In this document: one piece after another, positions 1 to 7,261 of the stretch
How positions within the stretch are numbered: the stretch's first letter is position 1
Layout of the letters: every line of letters begins with the position of its first letter
NCBI GenBank assembly: GCA_937925595.1
Contig: CALALQ010000053.1
Location: 1 to 16,920, forward strand
Origin: an uncultured Demequina sp.
Lineage (GTDB): Bacteria > Actinomycetota > Actinomycetes > Actinomycetales > Demequinaceae
DNA: 16,920 nt
Reading direction: 5' to 3'
The notes under the pieces: model-generated
The model's database searches: none
What the model was told of the DNA's origin: nothing
What the model saw: the letters and a program-made list of their open reading frames with translations, nothing else
Position numbers and translations under genes: made by a program

Positions 1-30
1 CTCGCCCGTATCCTCGCCGACCCGGAGTGA
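1..30 (+). CDS. Possible C-terminal end of an upstream gene (partial)
   Basis: The first frame reads LARILADPE and then stops at TGA 28-30. Codon use (mostly G or C at third positions) fits the neighbourhood, and an end here would make a convergent pair with the ROK gene that ends at position 65. Nine residues are too few to name a family, and the other frames are also open at the window edge, so this is only a candidate gene end. Confidence 0.3.
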   Translation, partial: LARILADPE

Positions 31-47
31 CGGTCAGAGGAGCTGCG

Positions 48-67
48 TGACGCCGCGCGGCGAATCA
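48..67. terminator. Weak hairpin between convergent gene ends
   Basis: A perfect 12-base palindrome at 51-62 (CGCCGCGCGGCG) can fold as a 4-bp stem with a 4-base loop. TGA 48-50 can extend it by pairing with TCA 65-67 across a two-base bulge at 63-64. It lies at the 3' end of the ROK gene, where a bidirectional terminator would be expected. There is no U-tract on either strand and the stem is short, so the call is weak. Confidence 0.25.
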
Positions 68-1288
68 GTTCGGCACTGCTGCCGTCGGGCTCGGCAGCGA
101 GTTCTCAGGCGCGCCCGCCTGCGAGTCGAGTGCGGCGGGCGACAGGACATGCTCGATGGCGAGCATCCCCGCGCCGATCACGCCCGCTTCGGGACCGACC
201 TTCGCCGGGGCGATCGTGAGATGCTGCGTGGCGAGCGGCATCGACCGCGAGTACACGACCTCGCGCATGCCGGCGATCAGCAGCTCCGCCGACTCCGCGA
301 GCGAGCCGCCGATGACGATCAGCGAGGGATTGATGATGCTCACGCACATGTTGAGCACCTGACCGATGTTTCGTCCCGCGTCACGGATTGCGCGCATCGC
401 TCTCAGGTCGGCGGAGCGGACGGCGGCAAGCAGCTCCGGGGTGCCCGCCAGTTCAAGCCCCTCTGCCATGAGCGCGGCGGCGATCGCCGGTGCGCCGGCG
501 ACGGCTTCGAGACAGCCGATGTTCCCGCAGCGGCAGACGATCCGCTCATCTTGCGAGATGGCGATATGGCCGATGTCGCCGGCGCTGCCGTCGGCTCCCC
601 GCTGAAGGGTGCCTCCGGAGATGATGCCTGCGCCGATGCCCGTCGAGACCTTCACGAAGATCAGATCCCGACTGTCGGGCCACCCTTTCGACTGCTCGCC
701 CAGCGCCATGACGTTCACGTCGTTGTCGACGAGCACGGGAACGTCGAAGGTCGCCCTCATGTGCGCGGGCACGTCATACCCGTCCCATCCCGGCATGATC
801 GGAGGACTGGTGGGACGACCGGTGGCGTGTTCGACCGGGCCGGGCAGTCCGATCCCGATCGCGACCAGCTCAGCGGCCGAGCGGCCGGCCTCCTGCATGA
901 GTTCGCGGAAGATGTCTGCCAGTCGGTCGAGTGACGAGACCGGACCGACCGCGATATCCCACTCCAGGCGGCGCTCGACGAGAAGGTCCCCGTTGAGATT
1001 GATCACGGCCGCGGTGATGTGGGTCGCGCCGAAGTCGGCGGCGGCAACGATGCGGGCGCCAGGGTTGAAGGCGACACGCGCGGGGGGTCGGCCTCCGGTG
1101 GAGACCGCACCCGATACGGGCGTGATGAGCCCCGCCTTCAGCAGTTCATCCAGGCGGGTGGCGATCGTCGCGCGGGAGATGCCCGTCAGTGCGGAGAGTT
1201 CAGACCGGGTGCGGGGAACGCCGTCTCGGAGGATCTGAAACAACTCTCCCGCACCGAATCCGCTCAGCAGCGTTCCGATCGTCGGCAT
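65..1288 (-). CDS. ROK-family transcriptional repressor
   Basis: This is a 407-residue sugar-responsive regulator, of normal length for NagC/XylR-type ROK repressors. Residues about 14-60 form a winged helix-turn-helix (SELSALTGISRATIATRLDE), followed by the GRPPARVAFNP linker typical of ROK regulators. The ROK domain shows DFGAT at 85-89, a DNDVN loop at 188-192 that keeps the kinase-like Asp, and the ROK zinc site H241 with CRCGNIGCLE at 252-261 (C252, C254, C259). The C-terminal 25 residues look disordered. The ATG at 1288 is preceded by AGGAGGG (1299-1305 on this strand) at good spacing. The gene is divergent from the dehydrogenase/CUT2 operon, the usual position for an autoregulated local repressor that responds to the imported sugar or a derivative. 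The family call is secure; the effector is unknown. Confidence 0.95.
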   Translation of the reverse strand: MPTIGTLLSGFGAGELFQILRDGVPRTRSELSALTGISRATIATRLDELLKAGLITPVSGAVSTGGRPPARVAFNPGARIVAAADFGATHITAAVINLNGDLLVERRLEWDIAVGPVSSLDRLADIFRELMQEAGRSAAELVAIGIGLPGPVEHATGRPTSPPIMPGWDGYDVPAHMRATFDVPVLVDNDVNVMALGEQSKGWPDSRDLIFVKVSTGIGAGIISGGTLQRGADGSAGDIGHIAISQDERIVCRCGNIGCLEAVAGAPAIAAALMAEGLELAGTPELLAAVRSADLRAMRAIRDAGRNIGQVLNMCVSIINPSLIVIGGSLAESAELLIAGMREVVYSRSMPLATQHLTIAPAKVGPEAGVIGAGMLAIEHVLSPAALDSQAGAPENSLPSPTAAVPN

Positions 1289-1364
1289 CCGTCACCGTCC
1301 CTCCTGTGAGTCAGCATGCTAGCGGAATTCTGACCATTTGCTCCGCCATTAGCGAGTTTTGCGT

Positions 1365-1408
1365 AGCACTTGACAAAAGATGCACATGTGCTGGCATGAT
1401 GATCCGCA
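1365..1408 (+). promoter_or_regulatory. Promoter of the dehydrogenase/CUT2/epimerase operon with internal operator-like palindrome
   Basis: A consensus -35 TTGACA lies at 1370-1375. Candidate -10 boxes are TGGCAT at 1392-1397 (16-base spacer, preceded by an extended TG) and CATGAT at 1395-1400 (19-base spacer). Either would start transcription at about 1404-1408, at or just before the ATG at 1408. Between the boxes is a perfect 10-bp palindrome, GCACATGTGC (1382-1391), a plausible site for the divergent ROK repressor. AGCAC 1365-1369 and GTGCT 1388-1392 form a wider inverted repeat. The element CAAAAGATGCA at 1374-1384 recurs upstream of 12536. The -35 is seen directly; the choice of -10 and the regulator are inferred. 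Confidence 0.55.
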
Positions 1409-2532
1409 TGACAACGGAGGTCACCCAACGATCTGAGCTCAGAGTCGCCCTCATCGGTGGCGGATTCATGAGCACGGTCCACGCCCGCGCCGCGCGTGCC
1501 GCAGGTGCACGCATCGCCGGAGTGGCGACGCGGACCGCGGAAGGAGCAGAGCGCACGCGCGCTCGGCTCGAGGCAGACCGGGCGTACTCGTCTGTGGAGG
1601 CGATGCTGCGAGACGAGACGATCGACGTCGTTCACGTGTGCTCGCCGAACAACACGCACCGCGAGTACGCACTGGCGGCGATGCGTGCGGGCAAGAGCGT
1701 CATCTGCGAGAAGCCGCTGGACACGTCGGTCGCCGGCGCCAGCGAACTCGCCGACGCGGCGCTCGCCTCGGGCGTCGTGGCTTCCGTGCCGTTTGTGTAC
1801 CGCTTCCATCCGATGGTGCGCGAAGCCCGGTCGCGAGTGCGGCGCGGACTCACCGGACGGCTCTTCAGCATCAGCGGCGTCTACCTGCAGGACTGGCTCT
1901 CACAGATCGACGATGACGACTGGCGTGTCAGCGCCGGCAACGGCGGTCCGTCGCGGGCCTTCGCCGACATCGGCTCCCACCTGGTCGACGTGATCGAGTT
2001 CGTGTCGGATGACCGGATCGCCCGGCTCGTCGCGCGCACCCGAACCGTCCACGCCGATCGGAGCAGGAACAAGGACATCACAACCGAGGACGTCGTGACC
2101 GTGGTCTTCGAAACCGCAGCCGGAGCTCTCGGAACGCTGCACGTCAGTCAGGTGTCGGCCGGACACAAGAACCACCTCCAGTTCGAGATCGACGCGGAGC
2201 GAGAGTCGCTCATCTTCGACCAGGAGAACCCCGACGCGCTGCGCGTAGGCACCAAAGCAGGCTTCCTCAATGCGCAGCGATCGGACCAGATCAGCCCCGA
2301 AGCAGCGCGATACTCGTTGGTGCCGGCGGGCCACCCGCAGGGCTATCAGGACGCGTTCAACGCGTTCATCGCCGACACCTACACCGCGGTGCGCACAGGC
2401 GAGACCCCGGACGGACTGCCCACCTTCGCCGACGGTCACCGGGCCGCGCTGATCACCGACGCTGTGCTGCGCTCGCAGCGTTCCCGTGCGTGGGTCGAGA
2501 CCGTTGCGCAGTCGGCCGCGAGGGTCGCCTGA
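1408..2532 (+). CDS. Gfo/Idh/MocA-family NAD(P)-dependent sugar or cyclitol dehydrogenase
   Basis: With the start at 1408 this is a 374-residue cytosolic oxidoreductase, normal for the family (glucose-fructose oxidoreductase, inositol 2-dehydrogenase, YcjS-type glucoside 3-dehydrogenases). The N-terminal Rossmann fold has GGGFM at 17-21, NNTH at 81-84 and the diagnostic EKP at 101-103. The C-terminal catalytic half has DIGSHLVDVIEF at 187-198, which carries the D..H motif used for hydride transfer. Three in-frame ATGs (1396, 1399, 1408) are available. 1408 is preferred because the first two overlap the probable -10 region and none has a Shine-Dalgarno site, which suggests leaderless or near-leaderless translation. 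The stop shares its last base with the ATPase start (TGATG), so the genes are coupled. The substrate is not deducible; a 3-OH of a glycoside or an inositol is typical for the family. Confidence 0.92.
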   Translation: MTTEVTQRSELRVALIGGGFMSTVHARAARAAGARIAGVATRTAEGAERTRARLEADRAYSSVEAMLRDETIDVVHVCSPNNTHREYALAAMRAGKSVICEKPLDTSVAGASELADAALASGVVASVPFVYRFHPMVREARSRVRRGLTGRLFSISGVYLQDWLSQIDDDDWRVSAGNGGPSRAFADIGSHLVDVIEFVSDDRIARLVARTRTVHADRSRNKDITTEDVVTVVFETAAGALGTLHVSQVSAGHKNHLQFEIDAERESLIFDQENPDALRVGTKAGFLNAQRSDQISPEAARYSLVPAGHPQGYQDAFNAFIADTYTAVRTGETPDGLPTFADGHRAALITDAVLRSQRSRAWVETVAQSAARVA

Positions 2533-4037
2533 TGGCCGCCCCGCTGATCGCCTGCTCGGGCCTCGCCAAGAGATACGGCGGAATCGTCGCGATCAAGAAC
2601 GCCGACATCGATCTGTTCCCCGGGGAAGTCCACGCCCTGCTGGGAGAGAACGGCGCAGGCAAGTCCACCCTCGTGAACATCCTCTCCGGTGTCGTCCAGC
2701 CCGACGCTGGCACAGTCACCGTGAACGGAAGCCAGGTGGTGATCGCCAATCCTCGGGTCGCGCGCGGCCTCGGGATCTCCACCGTCCACCAGCACCCGGT
2801 GGTCTTTCCTGACCTCACGGTCGCCGAGAACGTCATGTTCGCCGGGGAGCCGCCCCGCACCCGAGCCCGCACCCTCGACTGGCAGGCGATTCAGCAGAAC
2901 GCGGTCGAGAAGATGCAGCGCCTGGGGGTCGAGCTCGACCCTCAGGAGATCGTGCAGAACCTCTCCAGCGCCGACCAGCAGCTGCTGGAGATCGTGAAGG
3001 CACTGTCCGACGAGACATCGCTGCTCATCCTGGATGAGCCGACCGCTGCCCTGTCGAAGCACGAGGTCGCTCATCTCATGGGCGTGATCGGGCGGCTCAA
3101 GGCGCGCGGCGTCGCGATCCTGTTCGTGGGTCACCGTCTCGACGAGGTCTTCGAGCTCGCCGACAGGGTCACTGTCAACCGAGACGGGCGCACCATCATC
3201 TCCGGACCCGCGAGCGATTTCACGCCCGAGTCCGCCGTGCGCCACATGGTGGGGCGAGAGCTCGAGAGCGTGTTCCCGAAGGAAGACGTCGAGATCGGGC
3301 CGGTGCATCTGGAAGTCACCGGGTTGAGCAAGCGCGGTCAGTACGACGGAGTGACCTTCGAGGTCCGAAAGGGCGAGATCCTCGGGCTTGCCGGGCTCGT
3401 CGGAGCGGGACGCACCGAGATCTGCAGAGGCATCTTCGGACTGGACCCGGCGGATGCCGGTGAGATCCGGATCGGCGGTGAGCCGGTCCGCATCACGAAC
3501 CCGCGAACCGCAATGCGACACGGCGTCGCCTACGTACCCGAGGACCGGACGCGCGAAGGCGCGATCCTGAATCAGTCGATCGGCTTCAACCTGTCCCTCG
3601 CGGTGCTGCGCACGATCACGTCGCTCGGTCTGGTGAGACGGAAGGACGATGATGCGCTGTCGCGCGAGTACATCTCACGCCTCCAGGTCCGCACCAGCGG
3701 ACCCACGCAGCTCATCTCGGCTCTGTCCGGCGGCAACCAGCAGAAGGTCGTGATCGGCAAGTGGCTTGCCACCAACCCGGAGATCCTCATTCTCGACGAC
3801 CCGACCAAGGGCGTGGACGTCGGCGCGAAGGCAGAGGTGTACAAGATCGTGGCCAGCCTCGCGCAGCAAGGCATCGCGATCATCCTCGTGTCGAACGAGC
3901 TCGAGGAGCTGCTCGCGGTGAGCGACCGCGTCATCACCTTCTACCGAGGAACACAAGGGCAGGAATTCCGCGAGCGCCCATTCGACCCCGAAACCGTGCT
4001 CGCCTCGATGACAGGGCAGGTGCATGATGCTGCGTGA
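2532..4037 (+). CDS. CUT2 sugar ABC transporter, double ATP-binding subunit
   Basis: This 501-residue protein has two fused ATPase domains, the hallmark of CUT2 importers (RbsA, XylG, LsrA, RhaT). NBD1 has Walker A GENGAGKST at 38-46, a relaxed signature LSSADQQ at 144-150, Walker B LLILDEP at 164-170 and the H-loop His201. NBD2 has a degenerate P-loop GLVGAGRTE at 288-296 (Arg for Lys), a canonical signature LSGGNQQ at 398-404, and Walker B ILILDDPT at 418-425, where Asp423 stands in place of the catalytic Glu. Only the NBD1 P-loop/NBD2 signature site therefore looks competent for hydrolysis. The ATG at 2532 overlaps the preceding stop by one base; an in-frame ATG at 2490 lies inside the dehydrogenase gene and is not favoured. 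The last 14 bases overlap the next gene. The sugar is unknown. Confidence 0.95.
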   Translation: MAAPLIACSGLAKRYGGIVAIKNADIDLFPGEVHALLGENGAGKSTLVNILSGVVQPDAGTVTVNGSQVVIANPRVARGLGISTVHQHPVVFPDLTVAENVMFAGEPPRTRARTLDWQAIQQNAVEKMQRLGVELDPQEIVQNLSSADQQLLEIVKALSDETSLLILDEPTAALSKHEVAHLMGVIGRLKARGVAILFVGHRLDEVFELADRVTVNRDGRTIISGPASDFTPESAVRHMVGRELESVFPKEDVEIGPVHLEVTGLSKRGQYDGVTFEVRKGEILGLAGLVGAGRTEICRGIFGLDPADAGEIRIGGEPVRITNPRTAMRHGVAYVPEDRTREGAILNQSIGFNLSLAVLRTITSLGLVRRKDDDALSREYISRLQVRTSGPTQLISALSGGNQQKVVIGKWLATNPEILILDDPTKGVDVGAKAEVYKIVASLAQQGIAIILVSNELEELLAVSDRVITFYRGTQGQEFRERPFDPETVLASMTGQVHDAA

Positions 4038-5043
4038 GCTGACGAAGTCGCCCGAAGCGCCGACCTGGTCCACGACCGCGCGCCGCCTGTTCGCCCGTCG
4101 AGAGGTGAGCCTTCTCGCCGTCCTCGTGGCCCTCGTGGTCGTCTTCAGCGTCCTGTCGCCGCGGTTCGCTTCTCTCGCCACCGCGGGCCAGATCCTCAAC
4201 AGCATGTCGATTGTCGTGATCGTCGGTGTCGGGCTGACCCTCGTGCTGATGACGCGCAACATCGACGTCTCGGTCGGGTCGATGGTGGGCCTCACCGCCT
4301 ACTTCGCCGCCGACCTGGGTGCGAAGAACCCGGATATGCCGTTGCCTGCAGTGGTCCTCGCGTCCTGCGTGCTCGGGCTCCTCCTCGGCGCCTTCAACGG
4401 TCTGATCGTCGCCACCCTGGGCGTGCCCTCGATCATGGTGACGCTCGGGACCCTCTACATCTACCGCGGGATCGATTCGATCCTCGCCGGCAGCAATCAG
4501 GTGACTGCCAACACGATGCCCGAGGGTTACGACACCATCGCTTCCTGGTCGCTGCTGGGCATCCCCGGACTTGTGTTCTACGCGTTCGCCATCGCGATCG
4601 TCGCTCACTGCTTCATCCGGCACACCTTCGCGGGACGCTCCGTGCTCGCCATCGGAAGCAGCCCGGAAGCCGCCGTGAAGATGGGCCTTCCGGCGCGCCG
4701 ATGGGTGTTCTTCGCCTTCGCGCTCTCGGGGCTGCTGTGCGGTCTTGCGGGCGTGCTGTGGGGTGCGCGATACGGCACCGTCGACTCCTCCGTCGCGACA
4801 GGATTCGAGATCACCGTGCTGGCGGCAGTCGTCGTCGGCGGCATCAGCGTCAATGGGGGGAACGGATCGATCGCCGGCCTGCTGATCGGCGCCGCCATCC
4901 TGAGCGTCATCTCGACCGGTCTCGCGCTGCTCAACGTCTCGCCCTTCTGGCTGCAGGCGATCCAGGGCGCCGTGATCGTCGCCGCGATCGTCTCAGACTC
5001 CATCATCCGTACCCGGACCGAAGCGCGAGGAGCGAGCGCATGA
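4024..5043 (+). CDS. CUT2 sugar ABC transporter permease 1
   Basis: This 339-residue integral membrane protein belongs to the branched-chain/ribose-type permease family (BPD_transp_2; RbsC, LsrC, RhaP). Hydrophobic segments alternate with short polar loops from about residue 28 onward. The family motifs GLTLVLMTRNIDVSVGS (70-86), GAFNGLIVATLGVPSIMVT (122-140) and VVGGISVNGGNGSIAG near the C-terminus are all present. Two consecutive ATGs occur (4024 and 4027); GGCAGG at 4015-4020 is better spaced for 4027, so the first Met may be absent. The start lies inside the ATPase gene (14-base overlap) and the stop overlaps the next ATG (ATGA), so the subunits are translationally coupled. It probably forms a heterodimeric channel with the following permease, as in LsrC/LsrD and RhaP/RhaQ. 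Confidence 0.94.
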   Translation: MMLRELTKSPEAPTWSTTARRLFARREVSLLAVLVALVVVFSVLSPRFASLATAGQILNSMSIVVIVGVGLTLVLMTRNIDVSVGSMVGLTAYFAADLGAKNPDMPLPAVVLASCVLGLLLGAFNGLIVATLGVPSIMVTLGTLYIYRGIDSILAGSNQVTANTMPEGYDTIASWSLLGIPGLVFYAFAIAIVAHCFIRHTFAGRSVLAIGSSPEAAVKMGLPARRWVFFAFALSGLLCGLAGVLWGARYGTVDSSVATGFEITVLAAVVVGGISVNGGNGSIAGLLIGAAILSVISTGLALLNVSPFWLQAIQGAVIVAAIVSDSIIRTRTEARGASA

Positions 5044-6077
5044 GTGTCACCACCACCCACACCCCGCCGACACCGGTCGCCACGACTCCGCCTCCCCGCG
5101 CGCGCGTCCGCCGCAGCCTGCCGTCGTGGTTCGGCGTCTGGGAGATCTCTCTGCTCGGCCTCGTGACGGCTGTGCTTGTCGCAGCCAGCATCGCTTCCCC
5201 GTACTTCGCCACAGGGCAGAACTTCGCCATCACCGCAGCCGGGGCGATCGGACTCGCCTTGATGGTCGTCCCCATGGCGGGCCTGATGATCGCCGGCGAG
5301 ATCGACCTCTCCGTCGCCTCGGTCTTCGGCCTGGCGGGGGTGACGTTCGGCATGATGCTGGACGCCGGCGTTCCCCTCGCCGGAGCGCTGGTCTTCGGCC
5401 TGGTGGTCGGAGCGGCTGCCGGGTTCGTCAACGGCTGGTTGACGACGACGTTCGGTCTGCCCTCGCTGGTCGTGACCGTAGGAACGCTCGGCCTTTACCG
5501 CGGCATCGCGTACATCCTGCTGGAGAACCGCTCGATCAGCCGCATCCCTGCGGAGTGGGCGGCGTTCGCGCAGTCCAACGTCCCCGGCACCTACCTTCCG
5601 TATCCGCTGATCCTGTTCATCGTCATCGCCCTCATCGCCGGAGTCATCCTGCATCGCGGCGGCTTCGGGCGTCGCGTGTTCGCTGTCGGCTCGAGCATCG
5701 AGGCCTCCAGGTACTCGGGGATCAGGGTGCGGCTGGTCAAGCGGACGCTGTTCACCTTCTCCGGCGCGATCTCCGCTCTCGCGGGAATGATCTATGCCGG
5801 CTACGTCGCCAGCGCGCGCGCCGACAACGGGACCGGACTCGAGCTGACGGTGATCGCGATCGTGCTGATCGGCGGCGTCAGCATGTACGGCGGTCGCGGG
5901 TCGCTGGTCGGGGTGATCCTCGCCCTGTTCCTCGTGACGGCTCTCGGCAGCTGGATGAACCTGTTCTTCGTCCCCACGAACGTGCAGAACACCGTTATCG
6001 GCGCACTGATGATCGCCGCTGTCGTCGTGCCCGCCCTGATCCTGCTCGTCCGCGGAAGACGACCCCGCCTGAGCTGA
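5040..6077 (+). CDS. CUT2 sugar ABC transporter permease 2
   Basis: This 345-residue protein is the second permease of the same importer and a distant paralogue of the first. A proline- and threonine-rich cytosolic N-terminus (residues 1-30) precedes the membrane domain. Family motifs include LMVVPMAGLMIAGEIDLSVAS (74-94), GFVNGWLTTTFGLPSLVVT (128-146), and IGGVSMYGGRGSLVG in the C-terminal half. The start overlaps the stop of permease 1 by four bases (ATGA). It is followed after 38 bases by the binding-protein gene, which has its own strong ribosome-binding site. The order ATPase, permease, permease, binding protein matches lsrACDB, but that order is shared by other CUT2 systems and does not identify the sugar. 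Confidence 0.94.
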   Translation: MSVTTTHTPPTPVATTPPPRARVRRSLPSWFGVWEISLLGLVTAVLVAASIASPYFATGQNFAITAAGAIGLALMVVPMAGLMIAGEIDLSVASVFGLAGVTFGMMLDAGVPLAGALVFGLVVGAAAGFVNGWLTTTFGLPSLVVTVGTLGLYRGIAYILLENRSISRIPAEWAAFAQSNVPGTYLPYPLILFIVIALIAGVILHRGGFGRRVFAVGSSIEASRYSGIRVRLVKRTLFTFSGAISALAGMIYAGYVASARADNGTGLELTVIAIVLIGGVSMYGGRGSLVGVILALFLVTALGSWMNLFFVPTNVQNTVIGALMIAAVVVPALILLVRGRRPRLS

Positions 6078-6115
6078 CGTCTGACGAAACCATCCCGAGA
6101 AAAAGGAGACTCGAA

Positions 6116-7174
6116 ATGCGCACCAAAGTCGTTGCTGCGATCACTGCCGCCGCCCTCGCGGCTGCGCTGGCAGGATGCGCGCCAGCCGGCGATGCCGGTC
6201 CGAACGCCGCCCCCGGCGGCGAATCGGGCAAGTCGCTGGTCGACTGCCAGTTGACCATGATCCCCAAGAACACCGACAACCCGTTCTTCGCCGCCGCAGC
6301 CTACGGGGCGAATGAAGCCGCCACTGAACTCGGCGGACCTGAGGTCAACTACACCGGAACGGCCCAGCCGGACGTCCCTGGGCAGATCCAGCGAATCCAG
6401 AGTGCGACGCAGCAGAACGCCTGCGCGATCGCGGTGTCCGGCCTCGACCCGGATGCGCTCGCCCCTGCGCTGAAGCAGGCGGGCGCCGCCGGCGCGACCG
6501 TGGTCTCGTTCGATGCCGATGTCGCGAAGGACGCGCGCACCCTCTGGATCACGGGAGCCGCAGACGAGGCGCTCGGGCTGACGCAGTTCCGGCTGCTGGC
6601 CGAGGAGATGGGATACAAGGGCAAGTACGCCATCATCTCCGCGCAGAGCACCGCAGCGGGGCAGAACGCGTGGATCGCCGCTGCGGCGGAAGAGGCGAAG
6701 AAGGCGGAGTACTCCGAGATGGAGCTCGTCAAGACCGTCTATGGGAACGACGTGCCGCAGACCAGCTACGACGCAGCCGTATCGCTCTTCCAGGCCTACC
6801 CCGACCTGGACGGCATCCTCGCCATCACACCCGTCGCGCTCGCGGCAGCGGTCAAGGCGAAGGCAGACCAGAAGGTCGACCCGAGCCTCGTGATCACCGG
6901 TCTGGGCTGGCCGCCCTCGGACGGTGCGCTGCTCAAGGACGGCACACTGAAGTCGTTCGTGCTGTGGAGCCCGCGTGCCATGGGGTACGTGACGTACTAC
7001 GCCGTGCAGGCCCTGCTCACGGGCGAGATCACCGGAGCCGAGGGCGACACTTTCGATGCCGGCAGCTACGGCACGTACACGGTCGGCGCGGATGGAGAGG
7101 TCGACGCGGGCGAGCCGATCGTGTTCACCGCGGAGAATGTCGATGACCAGCTGGAGAACTTCCGCACGGAGTGA
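6116..7174 (+). CDS. CUT2 sugar-binding lipoprotein
   Basis: This 352-residue extracytoplasmic solute-binding protein belongs to the Peripla_BP_4 type (RbsB, RhaS, LsrB). A hydrophobic alanine-rich signal peptide ends in the lipobox LAGC with acylated Cys21, followed by a flexible Gly/Pro/Ala linker to about residue 40. The ligand-binding domain begins with LTMIPKNTDNPFF (46-58), close to the IPK.xxNPYF opening of rhamnose- and AI-2-type binding proteins. The ATG at 6116 is preceded by AAAGGAG (6102-6108) at seven bases, much stronger than the sites of the permeases and suited to high expression. A large hairpin follows the stop (7194-7237). The sugar is unknown; rhamnose or another pentose/hexose-type ligand is possible by family resemblance. 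Confidence 0.93.
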   Translation: MRTKVVAAITAAALAAALAGCAPAGDAGPNAAPGGESGKSLVDCQLTMIPKNTDNPFFAAAAYGANEAATELGGPEVNYTGTAQPDVPGQIQRIQSATQQNACAIAVSGLDPDALAPALKQAGAAGATVVSFDADVAKDARTLWITGAADEALGLTQFRLLAEEMGYKGKYAIISAQSTAAGQNAWIAAAAEEAKKAEYSEMELVKTVYGNDVPQTSYDAAVSLFQAYPDLDGILAITPVALAAAVKAKADQKVDPSLVITGLGWPPSDGALLKDGTLKSFVLWSPRAMGYVTYYAVQALLTGEITGAEGDTFDAGSYGTYTVGADGEVDAGEPIVFTAENVDDQLENFRTE

Positions 7175-7193
7175 TCCAGACCGAACCCCCCAA

Positions 7194-7237
7194 GGTGCCG
7201 GCCGGGCGCTACCGGTCGACGGTCACCGGCCGGCACC
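7194..7237 (+). terminator. Strong GC hairpin after the CUT2 binding-protein gene (attenuator or mRNA 3'-end stabiliser)
   Basis: A perfect 12-bp inverted repeat, 7194-7205 with 7226-7237, encloses a second short stem, ACCG 7211-7214 with CGGT 7220-7223, and a five-base loop. There is no U-tract after it and the operon continues 24 bases later, so it is more likely a partial terminator or a processing/stability element than a full stop. Such a structure would raise binding-protein mRNA relative to the downstream enzyme genes. Confidence 0.65.
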
Positions 7238-7261
7238 CATCCTGAACACAAGGAAGTGACG

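Noticed and set aside
1313..1320. Palindrome AGCATGCT in the ROK upstream region as a second operator
   Set aside because: Eight bases, no extension, and no clear minus-strand promoter around it; too short to support alone.
1189..1407. N-terminal extension of the Gfo/Idh gene back to an ATG at 1189
   Set aside because: It would run through the start and promoter region of the divergent ROK gene, and the added residues do not belong to the fold, whose Rossmann motif begins shortly after 1408.
5126..6115. Long in-frame extension upstream of the CUT2 binding protein
   Set aside because: It overlaps permease 2 in another frame. The lipoprotein signal peptide and strong ribosome-binding site define the start at 6116.
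2532..7174. AI-2 (Lsr) uptake system
   Set aside because: Gene order matches lsrACDB, but LsrK, LsrF and LsrG are absent and other CUT2 systems share this order, so only a general CUT2 call is supported.
7256..7261. GTG 7256 as the start of the first epimerase
   Set aside because: The codon overlaps the only ribosome-binding site; ATG 7262 has proper spacing.
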